Source: Poa pratensis (Eukaryota; Streptophyta; Magnoliopsida; Poales; Poaceae). From it: a DNA stretch of 64,000 nt. Both the position numbers and the translations under genes were made by a program. The notes beneath the pieces are model-generated. The model was not told the origin of the DNA. It saw only the letters and a program-made list of their open reading frames with translations, and did not search any database. Below, piece after piece: positions 45,148 to 57,159 of the stretch; the stretch's first letter is position 1, and the number at the start of each line of letters is the position of its first letter. Location: positions 49,834,592-49,898,591 of the forward strand of contig CAMZMU010000062.1 in NCBI GenBank assembly GCA_947311845.1. Direction: 5' to 3'.

Positions 45148-48100
45148 CTATACTGATGAACGCACGAGCTTCTCGATTTCCTTGATAATTAAGTCCCGCT
45201 CCTCATCAAATTGTTCATCGTCACCTATTTAGAGGAATGCATTAGAAAGTGTCACAGCTTGCATACATCTCTCGGCAATCTAACAATGAATCCTCGTTAA
45301 CACTAATTAAGTCACAGCTATAATGTTTTGTTATTCCATTACTCGCACCAATTGCTTAGTCAGAGCACAAAATCTGATAGTCCTGTAGGGTTAAACTGGA
45401 AACAGAGAATGCAGAAGTACCTTTGCTTGCAGGAAGATCGTGGAGTAACTTCAGCAATTCTCTGTGATTGTCTACCAAAACTTGAATAACATCGCGAGGC
45501 TTGTTTGGATTGGCAACAAATACCTGATTCCACGCAGTGAAAATGAACCATCAAGGGAAGGTAAAAATAAAATAGATGTGATCAGAAAGTTACAATTGAC
45601 CAACAATACCTAGTTGCAGAAATTCTCATAATTAAACAAGTAGAAAGGTTGGCAAAAGATAAAGTAATACCTTAAAAATGTGGAAGGCACATATCCTGAT
45701 ATTTTTGCTTGAATCCTACAGGAATTTCAGTTTAGTATAGGCATTAATAAAGGATAGGCCTAGCCAAGAAAAGATGATAAGTCTTGAAGATCAAAGGAAA
45801 CAACAACTACTTCACTGCTTACACCATTCAGTTGTCTTATCAGAACAAAAATGTAACACTGTTTCCTTCGGGAGTGTCTATCCGAACTATTTTTGTATTG
45901 GAAAAGGAGAATGATTGCTTGAACTGCCACTCCCGAGATATCAAGCCTGGCACTCAAACAGTACATAATTTGTTGGAGGGAACAAAACAGACAGTTACAC
46001 TGTGACACCGTTACACTGTGCCACCTTTCTGTCAGGCTAATAGCTAGACTGTAGGAAACGATGTCATGTATCATCTTTACAAACAGAAAAACATTCAGCT
46101 CTGAACCACTAGTAGCCCACCAAAGAACAACTGCAGGTGTACAGTTTTGATTATCACGGTGGTTGGTGAGCTAGTAATATGAAACCTGTGTTCTCATTTC
46201 TCATACTAGTATCACTATCCACCGTTGTTAAGAGCAAGATGTAAGTGCATGATAATATCTAAATTTAGAAGCGGGAAAAATATAACCAACAATTTAATAC
46301 CTTGAGTAGACCAATCATAATGTTTAAGTAACGAACTTCCAAAATGTACCGCTTCATTATCTGAGCATTTGGTGCCTCCAACAGAAACTCTGAAAGAAAC
46401 TGGCATGCAGAACACACTTTTAGGTTCCTTATTCAGTGCTCAACAACAAATGTTAATGGAGTAAATATAAAATAGACTAACCTTCACTGATTGCCTTCTT
46501 GTCACATAATTATCTGAAATTAAAAGCCTTTTGTAGAGTTCAAAGAACTGCACATATTTACAGAATCAAAATGATACTAAACTTGGATTATTTGATAGAA
46601 GAATATCTAATTTTGGTAACATGAACATGGTGGAATTCACTCATTTCAGGAAAGAATATTGTTCTTGTCTACCTGTTCATAATGGGAAATGAGAAACTCG
46701 GAGACTGCATCTTCATGTCTGGTGAGCAAATCCTACAAAATCCTTGCAAAAAACAAATATCAGTCGTCAAGGACCAAGCATAAAGCCCGACAAATGTATA
46801 ACATAAATACCAAATTAAAAAAAATTGGGTTTACCTTGAAGGTATTCAGGGCATCAGAAGCAATATCAAAGTTTGGCAATTCAACATACTGGAAAAACAA
46901 CTCGAAGCTACTTGACGCCAATATGTATCTGAAAGAGCACTACAAAATCAAAATGCATCTAAAATTAATAAATTATGTAATTGATTAAATTATGTATTTG
47001 TAAGCTGCTTTATGCAACCTTTTCGTATCTGATGAACAAAGCCACTGATGATACATTATTACATTTCAAAGGTTAAACTGAAGGAAAACTGTTTCAGATT
47101 CAATAGCTACATAATGCTTGTCAAGCTAACCAGTATTAATTTAGTATGACATCAACTGGGGAAAGGGGAACTAACTTTTGTAAATCTTTTCTTTCCCTTG
47201 GGTGAGTGCCACTATATGTAAAATTAATGAATTATGTTACTGTATGATTACATAGTTTCTATTGAGAAACAGTCGAAACATATCAAACACAATTTCTCTT
47301 CAAGGCATATATGTTGGACACCATATGTTAATTTAAGTCAGCGTTAGCCCCTAATAACCACTAAAAAATTAATAGTTTAAATGGAGACTTTGAAGCCTTA
47401 CTTGGCAAGTGCAGGATACTTTATGCATTCTCGTAACATGTTCCCACAGTTCAACGCAACCTCCAGGTTATTGTAGCTGGCACAGGATAGTTAATCAATC
47501 AAGCAAAAATTATTACAGTTGCATATATTGTAGACATGAATCATAAACAAATACAAGAATAATGGAAGTATAGGAGAGGAAATATATTGAAAAGGTTCCA
47601 ACTCAACAACTGAAGGAACCAATGACTACTGACTAGCAGCAGTTCATGGCCAAATACAACAATCATACAAGTTCAGGAAGATAATGAATTAATGGTGGGA
47701 CCAGATGGAAAGCGAAGGAACATGAAGCAGTTGGCTACAGGCAGCAGATAGATAGCTTCCAAATTGTGAATAGCAAACCAATTAAACTGTTCAGAGTAGC
47801 AATAGGCCTTACCAAACAACAAGGAAATCTAGAAGATCCACATGATTTTCAATATATTGCACACAGCAGTAACTTTCATCAACCTTCTGCCTCAACAAAA
47901 TGCACCAGCAGTGGACAAGATCCTTTCTACCCTGGAATGTAAAAGTAATAAGCCTAACACACTTAGCAAAAATGACACACAATCAATTGATGAATAGCAT
48001 ACCTCCCAACCCAAGGAAGGCAGATTCTGAACAAAGAGAGATAGGACACCCTCCTTGCAAATTTCAAGGGCTATCTGTAAAACCTGCTCTTGGTTTGGTT

Positions 48101-49899
48101 CAACTTCTCCATCACCCGAAAGTGCCTGTCTCAAGGTGAACACATTTTTCTCAACATCTTCGAGAGCCTGGTAAGAGAAAGCGTAGTCTATGAGCAACCA
48201 GTGTTCTGTATCCATGGTGTTATGTGTGTAAAGCAATTGTTTACATCAACACAAACAGTCACGTAAAAACAAAACGGCAAATCAAACAAGAAACATTCCC
48301 ATGCTTATAAGCAGGCTCCAAATGTGCCTCTCAGTTGCAGTCCACTTGTATATGGACTCTGTTAAAAAGAACACTGATACGAAATGCATGTTTAGAATTA
48401 AAACCAGATGCTAATTTTTACCAAAGCCAATTCCAGCGTAACCCCTTTTTTCAGATGCAAGCGTGGTTAAAAAAGGCACGCCAAGGCGCTAGGCGACAGC
48501 AAAACGCCTAGCACTTAATCGTGCTATGTGTGCGGTTAGGCAGAGGCAAAACTAGGACTTAACGCCTAGCTTTTTTAAAGCTTGGACGCACGGGGTAAAC
48601 CTTTTAACGGACATATAAAACAAAGTGCTGCAGTGAGCTATTTCCTTATGGGTCCGCCTGAGGCTCAATCGACTGAGAACTACCTTAGTTCTCAGTCGAA
48701 TGACGTCGTGCTTCTTCCCCATCTCCGGCCACAACCTCCCCCGCAGCCACCGCCGGCCTAACCGCCGTCCACCCCGCCCGCGGCCGGCGCGCTGCCGCGA
48801 CGCCTCGCCGCCCCGCCTTGCCCCGAGCTCCTCCACCAGTGCGCCGCCGCCCCGACCATCCCTCTAACCCCCGCCCCTTCTTCTCCGGCGCGGCGAACCC
48901 GCACCCCCAAAGTTAAGTTGCTCCTCGCCTCCGCCGCGGCCAGCCGCAGCGGCGGCGGCGCCAAGCTGAGCCGGAGCCGCCGCAGCTGCGAGGAAGAAGG
49001 CGACCTAGTTTTGCACGAATCGCGACGCACGGTTTTAATGCTGGATGGTTTTAATGCTGGATGAGTCGACTGAGCCCTAAGCAAATTCTCATTCGATTGA
49101 GAATTAGCAAAACCGTTTCCTTATCAGGCGCAGCCAGACTCGAGGATAAGTTTTCTTCTTTTTTGAGGTTTAAGGCAGTCGATCTGCCGTCCGATTAGAT
49201 AGAATAGAGGTTTATGTGCAAAGTTTTTTTTTTAGTTTCAGGTTTTAGTACAAGCAACAACATCCCCAAACTAGGGGCCCTAAACCTCTACGGCGACGTC
49301 TCACAAGGATAAGTTAGTTCTCGAATTGGATTCAATCCAACATGGTTGCCTTTGTGACCACCGACATTGGGGGGAAATGAGCACTCAACTGCTAAACACA
49401 ATCTCAGCACTTTGGCAGACACCATTACCGTTCAAAGGTCAGTTCCTTTTGAATCTCTGACATGAACCATCCTTCCATACACAGCATGGCAGAGCGATAC
49501 AAATTACGTTTCCTACCAAGCCGGCTACTTGCACGAATGATTAGGCTGCGAAGCTCCGACCAAATCAAGCACAACCTTCACTACCAACAAACATTCGTCA
49601 ACTACAAAGGCAACCCCAGCCGACCAGCCCCCTACAGAAACAGGCCGATCGCGTGAGCAGTCACTAGGATCCCAACCTCGGTCCCAGTTGGGATAACCAG
49701 GATCTAACCGCGAGTCGGAATGCGCGGATCGGGCCAGAAAGTGCACGGAAATGGTCAGGGAGGGTAAAGCCGCGAGGGAGGGGAGCAGTACCTTGGCGCC
49801 GGTCTTGGTGTCGAGCGCGAGGAGGGAGTCCTTGATGGAGCGCACGAGCTCCTGCTGTGGCTGACGCGGGCGCGACGCCGCCCGGAAGAAGAAGGACAT
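45148..49899 (-). CDS. MO25-like scaffold protein (CAB39 family)
   Basis: Eleven exons on the minus strand: 49792-49899, 48003-48167, 47813-47931, 47402-47476, 46835-46928, 46673-46732, 46482-46547, 46301-46399, 45671-45715, 45421-45523 and 45148-45224. They sum to 1,011 nt, 336 aa plus stop, with GT-AG introns and correct phases throughout. The protein starts MSFFFRAASRPRQPQQELVR and contains the armadillo-like helices of MO25, for example LDFLVVC-YNN, ALNCGNMLRECIKYPALAKY, QIMKRYILEVRYLNIMIGLL and KNIRICAFHIFKVFVANPNK, ending near IIKEIEKLVRSSV. MO25 is a cytosolic scaffold that activates STE20/GCKIII-type kinases; in plants it is tied to cell-polarity and growth control. The gene appears intact. 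Intron 1 (1.6 kb) carries a GC-rich insertion with a hairpin. Confidence 0.93.
48660..49112. repeat. GC-rich insertion with palindromic ends in MO25-like intron 1
   Basis: The left end has a perfect hairpin at 48669-48699 (arms TCGACTGAGAACTA and TAGTTCTCAGTCGA, loop CCT). The right end (49060-49112) contains GAGTCGACTGAG and AATTCTCATTCGATTGAGAATT, a near-palindrome sharing the same words. Between them is a CG-rich stretch. This suggests a transposon with related inverted ends; no target duplication was identified. Confidence 0.45.
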
Positions 49900-50553
49900 C
49901 TCGCTGCCGGCGTAGGGAATTGAGCCGGCGGCGGTGGGGAGCGATTGGGGGGTAATTCCGAGATTGTGCTGGACGAAGCGAGGAGTTGACGACGATAGCG
50001 CAGTGCGAAACCGCCCAATTTTTGTCCTCTTTTTCTTTTTTAGTTTTCAGAATCTGGTGACGTACAGTTTGTAGAATTTTGTAGAGAAAAGTTTGTGGAA
50101 CTTTTAGGGCACATGGAAATTCTAATGGGCAAGGATAAACGACAAGTTGTTGGAATGTAAGGGGAGGAGAGCATAGTATCGGAGAGGAGAAAGGAGAGAT
50201 CTACCGCCGCATCGTCGCAACACCGCTTCTTCTTCTTCTTCTTCTTCTTCTTCACCGCCGCTGGACTGACCGAAAGTGCCGACACTATCCCAGCTCTATT
50301 GCCGACCATCCCTCTAAGTCCCCCCTGCCCTTCCTCCTCTTGCGTCGGCGATACGCAACCCCAAAGCTAAGTCCTTGGCCGGTGAGCAGTACCCTACAAC
50401 CCACAAACGTTAAGCCTATTGCTTGCCTTCGGTTCCCTCTCAGAGCAGTTTTTTTTTGAGTGTTCTCTCGGAGCAGTTTCAAACCCAACTACGACAAGCT
50501 TTTGTCTCTCGGTTGTGGAAGAACACGAAGGAGAGGAAGGGAGGGAGAGATAG

Positions 50554-50585
<32 letters not shown>

Positions 50586-51620
50586 CAACATAGGGGTGAG
50601 AGGGTTAGGCCATCTCTCACACTTGGGGTGGGGCCATAGAGGGGACGGTGTCATGTGGTGGCCATGGGGCAATTTTGTTAATTCAATGCATGGTATGTTT
50701 TCAATGCATAATGTGTTTTATGGCGACCCACCCCTTGAAAATTTATAAGACTTATGGCTCACGGTGAGATGATTTTATATGTAAAACTTAAGTACAATGA
50801 CAAATAAAATCACACTAACTTAGAATTCACAACCACATTACTATGAGTGCATGATTGTATGACCGTTTGCATAATCTGTAAAATGCCACATTAGGACGGC
50901 CCTTGTTGAGGAGAAGGGTATAATCAACAAGAAATTGAGGGATGAGGAGAGGGACCATGGTGAGCGAGAAGCAGTAGTAGGTGGGGTTTAGAGAAAAGAG
51001 TTTGTGAAGTTTCATATTCGTTTTCATAGCAACTTGAGGCATCTGGTTATCTACTCGGCACTCACACTAACAATGGGTCGCACTAGCTGATACACCCAGC
51101 TCATGCACCATTCTTGATAGTCACTTCTCATGGATTAGCCACCACCAGTTGGGCCTCCTCGCCAACATAGTAATATTTCAGCGTGCCACTGAATCTCAGC
51201 ATGTTATTAAAAAAAGGTATTATGAGGGTCCAAATCTCGTCCCCCCCCCCCCCCCCCGATAAATAATCCAGTTATTATGGTTAAGCATTTGTCTAGTTGT
51301 CATTTTCAAGATCACTAATCAGTACACTGATGTGTCTTTTGCATATGGGGTGAGGGGGAGTCGATTTACACCCGTTGGGTTCAAGGGAACCCAATGGAAT
51401 CACCAGATGATTCATTAATTACTATTATATTTTTTATTAATCAAATATTACATCTAAAATATGTGGATGACCCCAATTGGTTTGATCCTCTCACATCGCC
51501 ACTCGAGACTTGGTGGTACAATTCATGAATATTGTACATGACTATTGTGACTGCTTTGATGCTAGGTTTGTTTTGCTTTTGTTGTGGAACTAATATGTAT
51601 TGTTTAAAAAATAACTTTTA
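49900..51620. other. MO25-like upstream region with simple repeats
   Basis: Holds a (CTT)n run at about 50226-50253, a (GATA)n/(GA)n run at 50548-50584 and a run of 17 C at 51241-51257. No gene recognised; the short frames have no motifs. Confidence 0.5.
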
Positions 51621-52420
51621 ATAGAAATACTATTATTGAGTATTATATGCCACTATGCCATTTGCCGAAGGGGTGGTACTATTGCTGAAAATTTGGAGAA
51701 GGCAATTGTGGTTGCTTGGATACTAGGTTTGTCTTGTTCTGTGGTGAAAGAGGAGTTTTTTTTAGACCAGGTGCTTTCTTGGGTGGTGATGGGATTGATT
51801 ATATTTTCTTTAGAGAAGATACCCGACTCGGGGATAGACCTCTCAGCCAGGATTACTCATCAATGTATGCAATGTTCAGTAAGAATACGTTTCTCTTGCC
51901 CAAGTCATGTCTTCGGTTCTGTCGAATACTAATTACAATATGTCGTTTACTAGAGATAAGTGGAGAACTTGTTTGCATTTGGTTTAGCGATTGAAGAGGG
52001 TGAATATACTGTTGGAGCTTAACGTATTACGCTGGAATTACATACTTTGGGCATTTTATCATTGAAATTTATCTATGTGATTTGGTAAATGAAAATCATT
52101 GGTTTCGGAAAATGTATATGTGAAAGAAATTACTGTTAAAAAATCTTTTATGGTTCTTGAATAGGAAAGTGTTGTTACCAAAAGACAATTGACAAAGCGT
52201 AACTGAAATATTAGTAATAAAATGTTGCTTTTGGGATGGGGAGAAAATAAGACAACATCTCTTTCTCTCATGCTTGTATTTGCTCGCCTACGTGGCGACC
52301 AATACATGTGGCTTTTAACTCACACTAGTGTGCAACTTAAGGCTCAAATCCTGCTAAAGCTTTGTGCTTTCTATGGGTATATGGAAATGTTATAATGATG
52401 TTGTGTATATCAGGGAGTGG
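51620..52420 (+). mobile_element. Degenerate LINE ORF2 C-terminal fragment
   Basis: Scattered over several frames are pieces of the region after the reverse transcriptase in plant LINEs, including the zf-RVT segment: FREDTRLGDRPLSQDYSSMY near 51810, LLWFLNRKVLLPKDN near 52140-52190, a C-C-F-W-D-G-E word near 52225, and GIWKCYNDVV near 52380. Frames change many times and stops are common, so it is an old truncated copy. Order and direction are consistent with one plus-strand fragment. Confidence 0.65.
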
Positions 52421-53034
52421 ATTTTTGGAACCCAGGCTACATGGAGCCCTTTTTCCGAAAATTCGAAATCGACATTTTTAAGTTTTCAAAAATCGCAATT
52501 CTTCCGAATTTCGAATAGTACTCAAGATCCTCTGTTTTTGATTATCTAATAAATCTTTTAATGAAAGTAGATTATTTTCCTATTAAGTTTACAACTTTTA
52601 TGATCTCTTCCCGAACCAAACATGAATCTTTCAATTCATTTGGCTCTCACGCTCCTCTTTTTTCTTCTTTTATTGCTTTTGCTATAGCTATTCCCATATC
52701 CATGAAGATGGGTGAGGTGAGGAGTAATTTTCAGGAAGAGAGAAGGCCACAGAGCAATCAATTAGGAGCATTAATTAGCGAAATGGGCCTTATGTCAACA
52801 CTAAAAGGGAACAAATAGTTTTCATTAGGAGCCCAATAAACCTAAACGGAGTGAGTAGCAAAGATCTATCAATATGATTAGTATTGCAATGTGTCGTGCA
52901 ATCTTGAATGCACTTTCCATTTTTGTCGTAAAACTGATTAAACTTCACAATAAGGACGGCTATGTGGATCACTTGATGCGATACATGAGCGTTTGTTTCT
53001 AAAAAAAGGAGTTGCATATCATCGCAGAGGGGCA
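52421..53034. other. No gene recognised
   Basis: AT-rich sequence between the LINE fragment and the foldback element. The 85-codon frame at 52561-52818 has no motif. Confidence 0.35.
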
Positions 53035-53407
53035 TTTTGCCTCCCGAGATCATACGCTCCTGGTTGAATAAACAAATAAAAAATGGTAATTTTTTAAATT
53101 ATGAAAAAATACGATGAACATATACAAGTGTTTTACATAGTGCCAGTTTCGTGATAAAATGACATGTGCGCCGCTCTGCACGAAAAAACAAAATCAGTGC
53201 TTTAAAATATATTTTTAAAATCTTATATTGACCACTGATTTGTGTTTTTTTTTCACAGAGCACTACAAAATTTCATTTCACCACGAAATTTTGCACGTAT
53301 GTATAAAACTTGTATATGTTCATTACCAATTGTTTTCATAATTTTTTCAAATATATTACTATTTCTTTCAAAAAAATCAACCAGGTGCATACGACCTCGG
53401 AAGTCAA
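53035..53407. mobile_element. Foldback MITE-like element
   Basis: The two halves are inverted copies over most of their length: left CTCCCGAGATCATACGCTCCTG..., from the right CTTCCGAGGTCGTATGCACCTG..., and internally AACATATACAAGTGTTTTAC against AACATATACAAGTTTTATAC. The whole can form one long imperfect hairpin. No ORF and no certain target duplication, so the superfamily is open. Confidence 0.7.
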
Positions 53408-53720
53408 AGTGAATTTCCAATGTCATCGCCCTGTAATTAACCTCCTTATTTACAAATTTACAACATCTAACCATCCAAAAACAAGAGTGGAATGAAACCC
53501 CTCGATCGATCCCATCTTAGTTCCCTCGCAAAATCTTTGAGCTCTCCCATGTGTTTGTTGCGCTTGCATAGTTGCATGCACGTGGTATGACCAATCATTC
53601 CTCTCCTCTTCGATCTGCCTGCCCCTCAGCTTGATCAATGCGAGCTGTGTTTCGATCGATCTATCCATCGAGCACGGCCGCCGGTGGGCGGCGCACTGTC
53701 ACGCGGCGGCCAGGTTCAGT

Positions 53721-54810
53721 TCACACTTCACTCCTCGAGGCGGTTGTGGCGGCGGGCTTGTAGAGGTCGTAGGGCGCCCAGAGGTGGTCGACGGCGCAGG
53801 GCTTCCGCGAGTCGAGCCTGAGCCACGGCTTCCCCTTCCCGCTCCAGTGGAGCAGACTGATGGGCCCCGGGTGGAGGCTCCGGCACCTCCCCTCCGCGTT
53901 GTCCCCGCCGAGCCCGTGCTGGTTCCATCGGTGGTCCACCGGCATGATCTCGCCCGCGAGCACCAGCAGGAACGGCGGCAGCGACCCAGGCTGTAGATCC
54001 GCTTCTCCTCCTTCTGCACCGCCATCCAGTCCTCCACCCGCCTCGTGTAACCCCCTGCGCGCCACCGCGCCACGTCGATCACCATCACGCCCGTGTTGAA
54101 GTAGCACGGCCGGCGCCGCCGGTGCGGGCCCTGCCGGAACGTGGCGCTGAGGTTGGCGTCCGACCAGAACGCGTCGGTGAAGTACTTTGTGAAGTTGGTG
54201 TGGCAGTACTCGGGCGCCGCCACCACGTAGCCTCGCCGTCCGCACTGGTGGAGAGGCCGACGGACCAGAGCTTCCGGACGTCATCGACGACGACGACGTC
54301 GGAGTCGAGGTAGATGACGCGGCGCACGGAGCGCGGGAGCATGTCGGCGAGGTAGATGCGCGCGTAGTTGAGCGGCTGATCCAGCGCGCTGCGCACGGAG
54401 CGGGAGATGCGGCCCTCGACGCGGGACGGGTCGAAGCGGTACACGCGGTGCTCCAGGTACGGGAACGTGGCGCGCACGGCGTCGGCGTCGCGCCGCCGCG
54501 ACGCCAGGAAGTGGAAGGACACGTCCTCCGGGCACGCCGTGTGCTGCAGGATGGAGAACACGGCCGCGACGGTGCCCCGCAGGTAGTTGGCGTCCAGCGT
54601 CATGGCGATGTGCACGCGGGAGGAGGAGGACGACGACCCGCCGCTCGTGCCACACGCGTCACCGTTCCGGAACGCCGGTGCCTCCGTGAACGCTCCTGGG
54701 TGGTGCGGCTGCCGAGTGACGTTGGCCACCGGCGGAATGCCTGACTCCGACGCCACGCCGTGGGTAGCCACCAGCGCCGCGACCAGAAGCACCCACGACG
54801 ATGGCGCCAT
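53721..54810 (-). pseudogene. GATL-type GT8 glycosyltransferase with two frameshifts
   Basis: Single-exon gene on the minus strand. The start is placed at MAPSSWVLLVAALVATHGVA (ATG at 54808-54810), which gives a signal peptide or anchor; an upstream in-frame ATG at 54918 is less likely. The family features follow: [33 protein letters not shown], the metal-binding YLDSD of the DxD motif, [27 protein letters not shown] and HWSGKGKPW near the C-terminus. The enzymes act in the Golgi on pectin or xylan synthesis. One base is missing near 54231 and another near 53990 (CTGGG-TCGCTGCC); with both counted the length is 363 aa, normal for GATL. As given it cannot make a full enzyme. Confidence 0.87.
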
Positions 54811-54918
54811 CGAACCACCACAGCAGAGCTTAGGATGGAAACCCCACGGCGGCGACAGCAGGGACTTGGATCGATCACCAACTTGAATACCTGATGGCAC
54901 ATTCCGATTGCGTATCAC

Positions 54919-54926
54919 ATTATATA
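54919..54926 (-). promoter_or_regulatory. TATA-like box before the GATL gene
   Basis: The minus strand reads TATATAAT about 110 bp upstream of the chosen ATG at 54810. This supports the 54810 start and a short 5' UTR. Confidence 0.4.
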
Positions 54927-55680
54927 TGTGTTCGTCGATCGGTTTCGTGTTTCAACTCCAGATACGCGGGAACATACACAGCTTGATCTTTTTAATTTTT
55001 TGTGCAGCTGACGACCGGCGATGTCGGTGGATGAGTGTGTCTCACGTTTATTTTCAAAGAGAAATATTCAAATGGAACCTGAGAGGAAGTACGTGTACTT
55101 ACGTTTTCGTGCTGGCTAGTCCTGCTCCGGCCAGCTTGTGTTTTGCGCGTCGACGACGAGCGAGCCAGGGGCTCCAACAGCCACGCACGTTCCCCGCCGG
55201 CCGGCCAGCGTGGCCTGCATGCCATGTGCCCTGATTCCGGTCTTCGCCGCACCGCCGGTGGTTGGTAAGTTGGTTGCTATTGGTTGGGACCTTCTCGCCG
55301 TCGTTCAGGCAGAAACGGCAGCCAGATTGGTCGATGCTAATAGTAAGTTAGTAACAAGCTTCCTCTTCACCATTTCCAAAAAAAGCTAGCTGTTCACAGC
55401 ACAGCGCTTGGAAATCTAGTTCAAGGAACGTCGGTCGTCTCTGTTGCAATCGATTCGCCAATCGATTGAAGCACTCAATGTCTGAACCTGATTGCTCTCC
55501 TTTGTGCGTATCTCGGCTAACAGCAGCAGCAAACGAACGGAACGGCACGTGCCCGAGCCCAACCGACAAACGCTTGGTATAATTACAAGATCGAGCGACC
55601 GATTATAGAGTCTTTGGTTGACATCTGCAGAGTTGACACGTTGCCTGTGAGGCCAACCGTGGACATCAAGCCAGCCTAAG
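54927..55680. other. Intergenic, upstream of GATL
   Basis: No gene recognised. Short GC-rich stretch at 55180-55260; the overlapping frames on both strands lack motifs. Confidence 0.4.
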
Positions 55681-55689
55681 GTCTATAGC

Positions 55690-56340
55690 ATGTTCTGAAC
55701 CGCAAGCCAGGCGAAGAAGTGGCATTTCGGTGGCGCCCAATTATGCATGCCAAACAATGCTCTTGAATGAGCATAAGGATGAGCCAACGAATTGCGCCCT
55801 ATATGCCGAGTTCGTCGAGTAAGATCCATTTGTAGTGAGAGTCCAAATGAAGGAGTCCTCGATGATGGGGGTGAGAGTCTTGGTCGCCAGAAGACCCCAT
55901 AGGTTGACGAATTGCAGGATATGATCAGCCGAGAAATTGTCCACACGGATGTCAGCGATCCACTTGGATCCGCTCATGGCGCCATGCACCTTCCTGTTTT
56001 TCCGCCTAGATGCCTCAAAGATCATCGGAACGATGTCCTTTGTGGTGGATCCATCAAGCCAGGACAAGGATCAGAAAGAAGCCTTAAGGCCGTCCCCTAC
56101 CGTTACCCTAGTAGCCGCGTTGAAGAGCTGCATGTCGTACTTGTCATTAGGAGTTTCAGACCCGACCCATGGTTTATCCGGTGCCAACCCCATTCAAACC
56201 ACAGCCAGCAAAGGCGGAGAGCTCTAGCGAATTTCCCAAGGTTGAGAATAGCAAGACCCCCAAGTTTCTTTGGTCGGCAGACCTTCTAATCTTGCACTTG
56301 TCACCGCTGACGGTGTTGCTGCATCCCACGACAAGATCAT
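55690..56340 (-). mobile_element. LINE ORF2 C-terminal fragment (zf-RVT)
   Basis: On the minus strand: [20 protein letters not shown] (about 56280-56220), then the segment 56067-55741 with WLDGSTTKDIVPMIFEASRR, WTLTTNGSYSTNSAYRAQF, and finally WAPPKCHFFAWLAVQNML in another frame (about 55735-55690). This is the region downstream of the reverse transcriptase in plant LINEs, including the zf-RVT domain. It has frameshifts near 56070 and 55741 and is truncated at both ends. Confidence 0.85.
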
Positions 56341-56644
56341 GATAGTCATGCTCAGTTTTTCAGTTGTACTTGTAGCCTTGATGTTGTTTTCCCTCCCTTT
56401 TCTTCTATTGTAGATTTACATTTTTCTTTTTCGGTGTGAATTTATAATCCCCTCAACCTTATATTATTTTACTCCCCGTAAGGAAAATGAAAACAGCGCT
56501 GCTGTCTTTCAAAAAAGGAAGCAAAATTGTTTTTTTTTTAAAGTTGCATCTCTTACATGCTCTGCACAAATTTTTAACCATTTTACACTATGCATTAACC
56601 AAGGGTCAAGTGCTTTCAAATGACTGCACTTTCGCAAGTAGGTA

Positions 56645-56767
56645 CTCACTCCGTTCTAAAAAGGATGACTTTCATTTATGTGCATGTGAACGTATCTATA
56701 CATGTAACATGTCTAGATACGTTCGCATGTAGACAAATGGAAGTCATCCTTTTTGAAACGGAGGGAG
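56645..56767. mobile_element. Stowaway-type MITE
   Basis: 123 bp with ends CTCACTCCGTTCTAAAAAGG and, from the right, CTCCCTCCGTTTCAAAAAGG. TA precedes it (56643-56644), while the right flank is AA, one base off. The arms also contain GATGACTTCCAT-type symmetric sequence. Confidence 0.8.
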
Positions 56768-57159
56768 AAGCTGTTTTGATATGTTTGTGATTATTACACA
56801 GATAACAGGTTTGCCGTGTATTCGAGGGAAGAAAACAGGTGCAACTAGTCTACGTTGCCATTATTCACTTGACGTAGGACGGACATGACACCACTGGGTC
56901 ACTAACGAACCAACGACCAGCATGTGGTGGCCGCGCTCTTGGCCGTCACGTCCATGGTCCATGTCTGGCCTTAGCAGCAGCGGAAGCGTCGTTGAAGCTG
57001 GCTCGCACCAGTACTGGCACTGTGGCAGCCGACGACCCCAAGTCGTTGCCGTTTCTTCCCCATCGGCCAACCAACCCAGCTCTCAGAGCAGCACCACAGA
57101 CATGGTGCATGCGTGAGCTTCGTCTTTTCTCCAATTCATCATTCACACAACTCTTCTCC
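56768..57159. other. Upstream region of the receptor kinase gene
   Basis: No TATA box is obvious. Frames in this stretch continue into the receptor gene without coding features; ATGs at 56992 and 57102 are not preferred because the signal peptide starts at 57160. Confidence 0.35.

Noticed and set aside
48552..49084. Open frames in MO25-like intron 1
   Set aside because: GC-rich insert with no domain; the intron boundaries are set by conserved MO25 exons.
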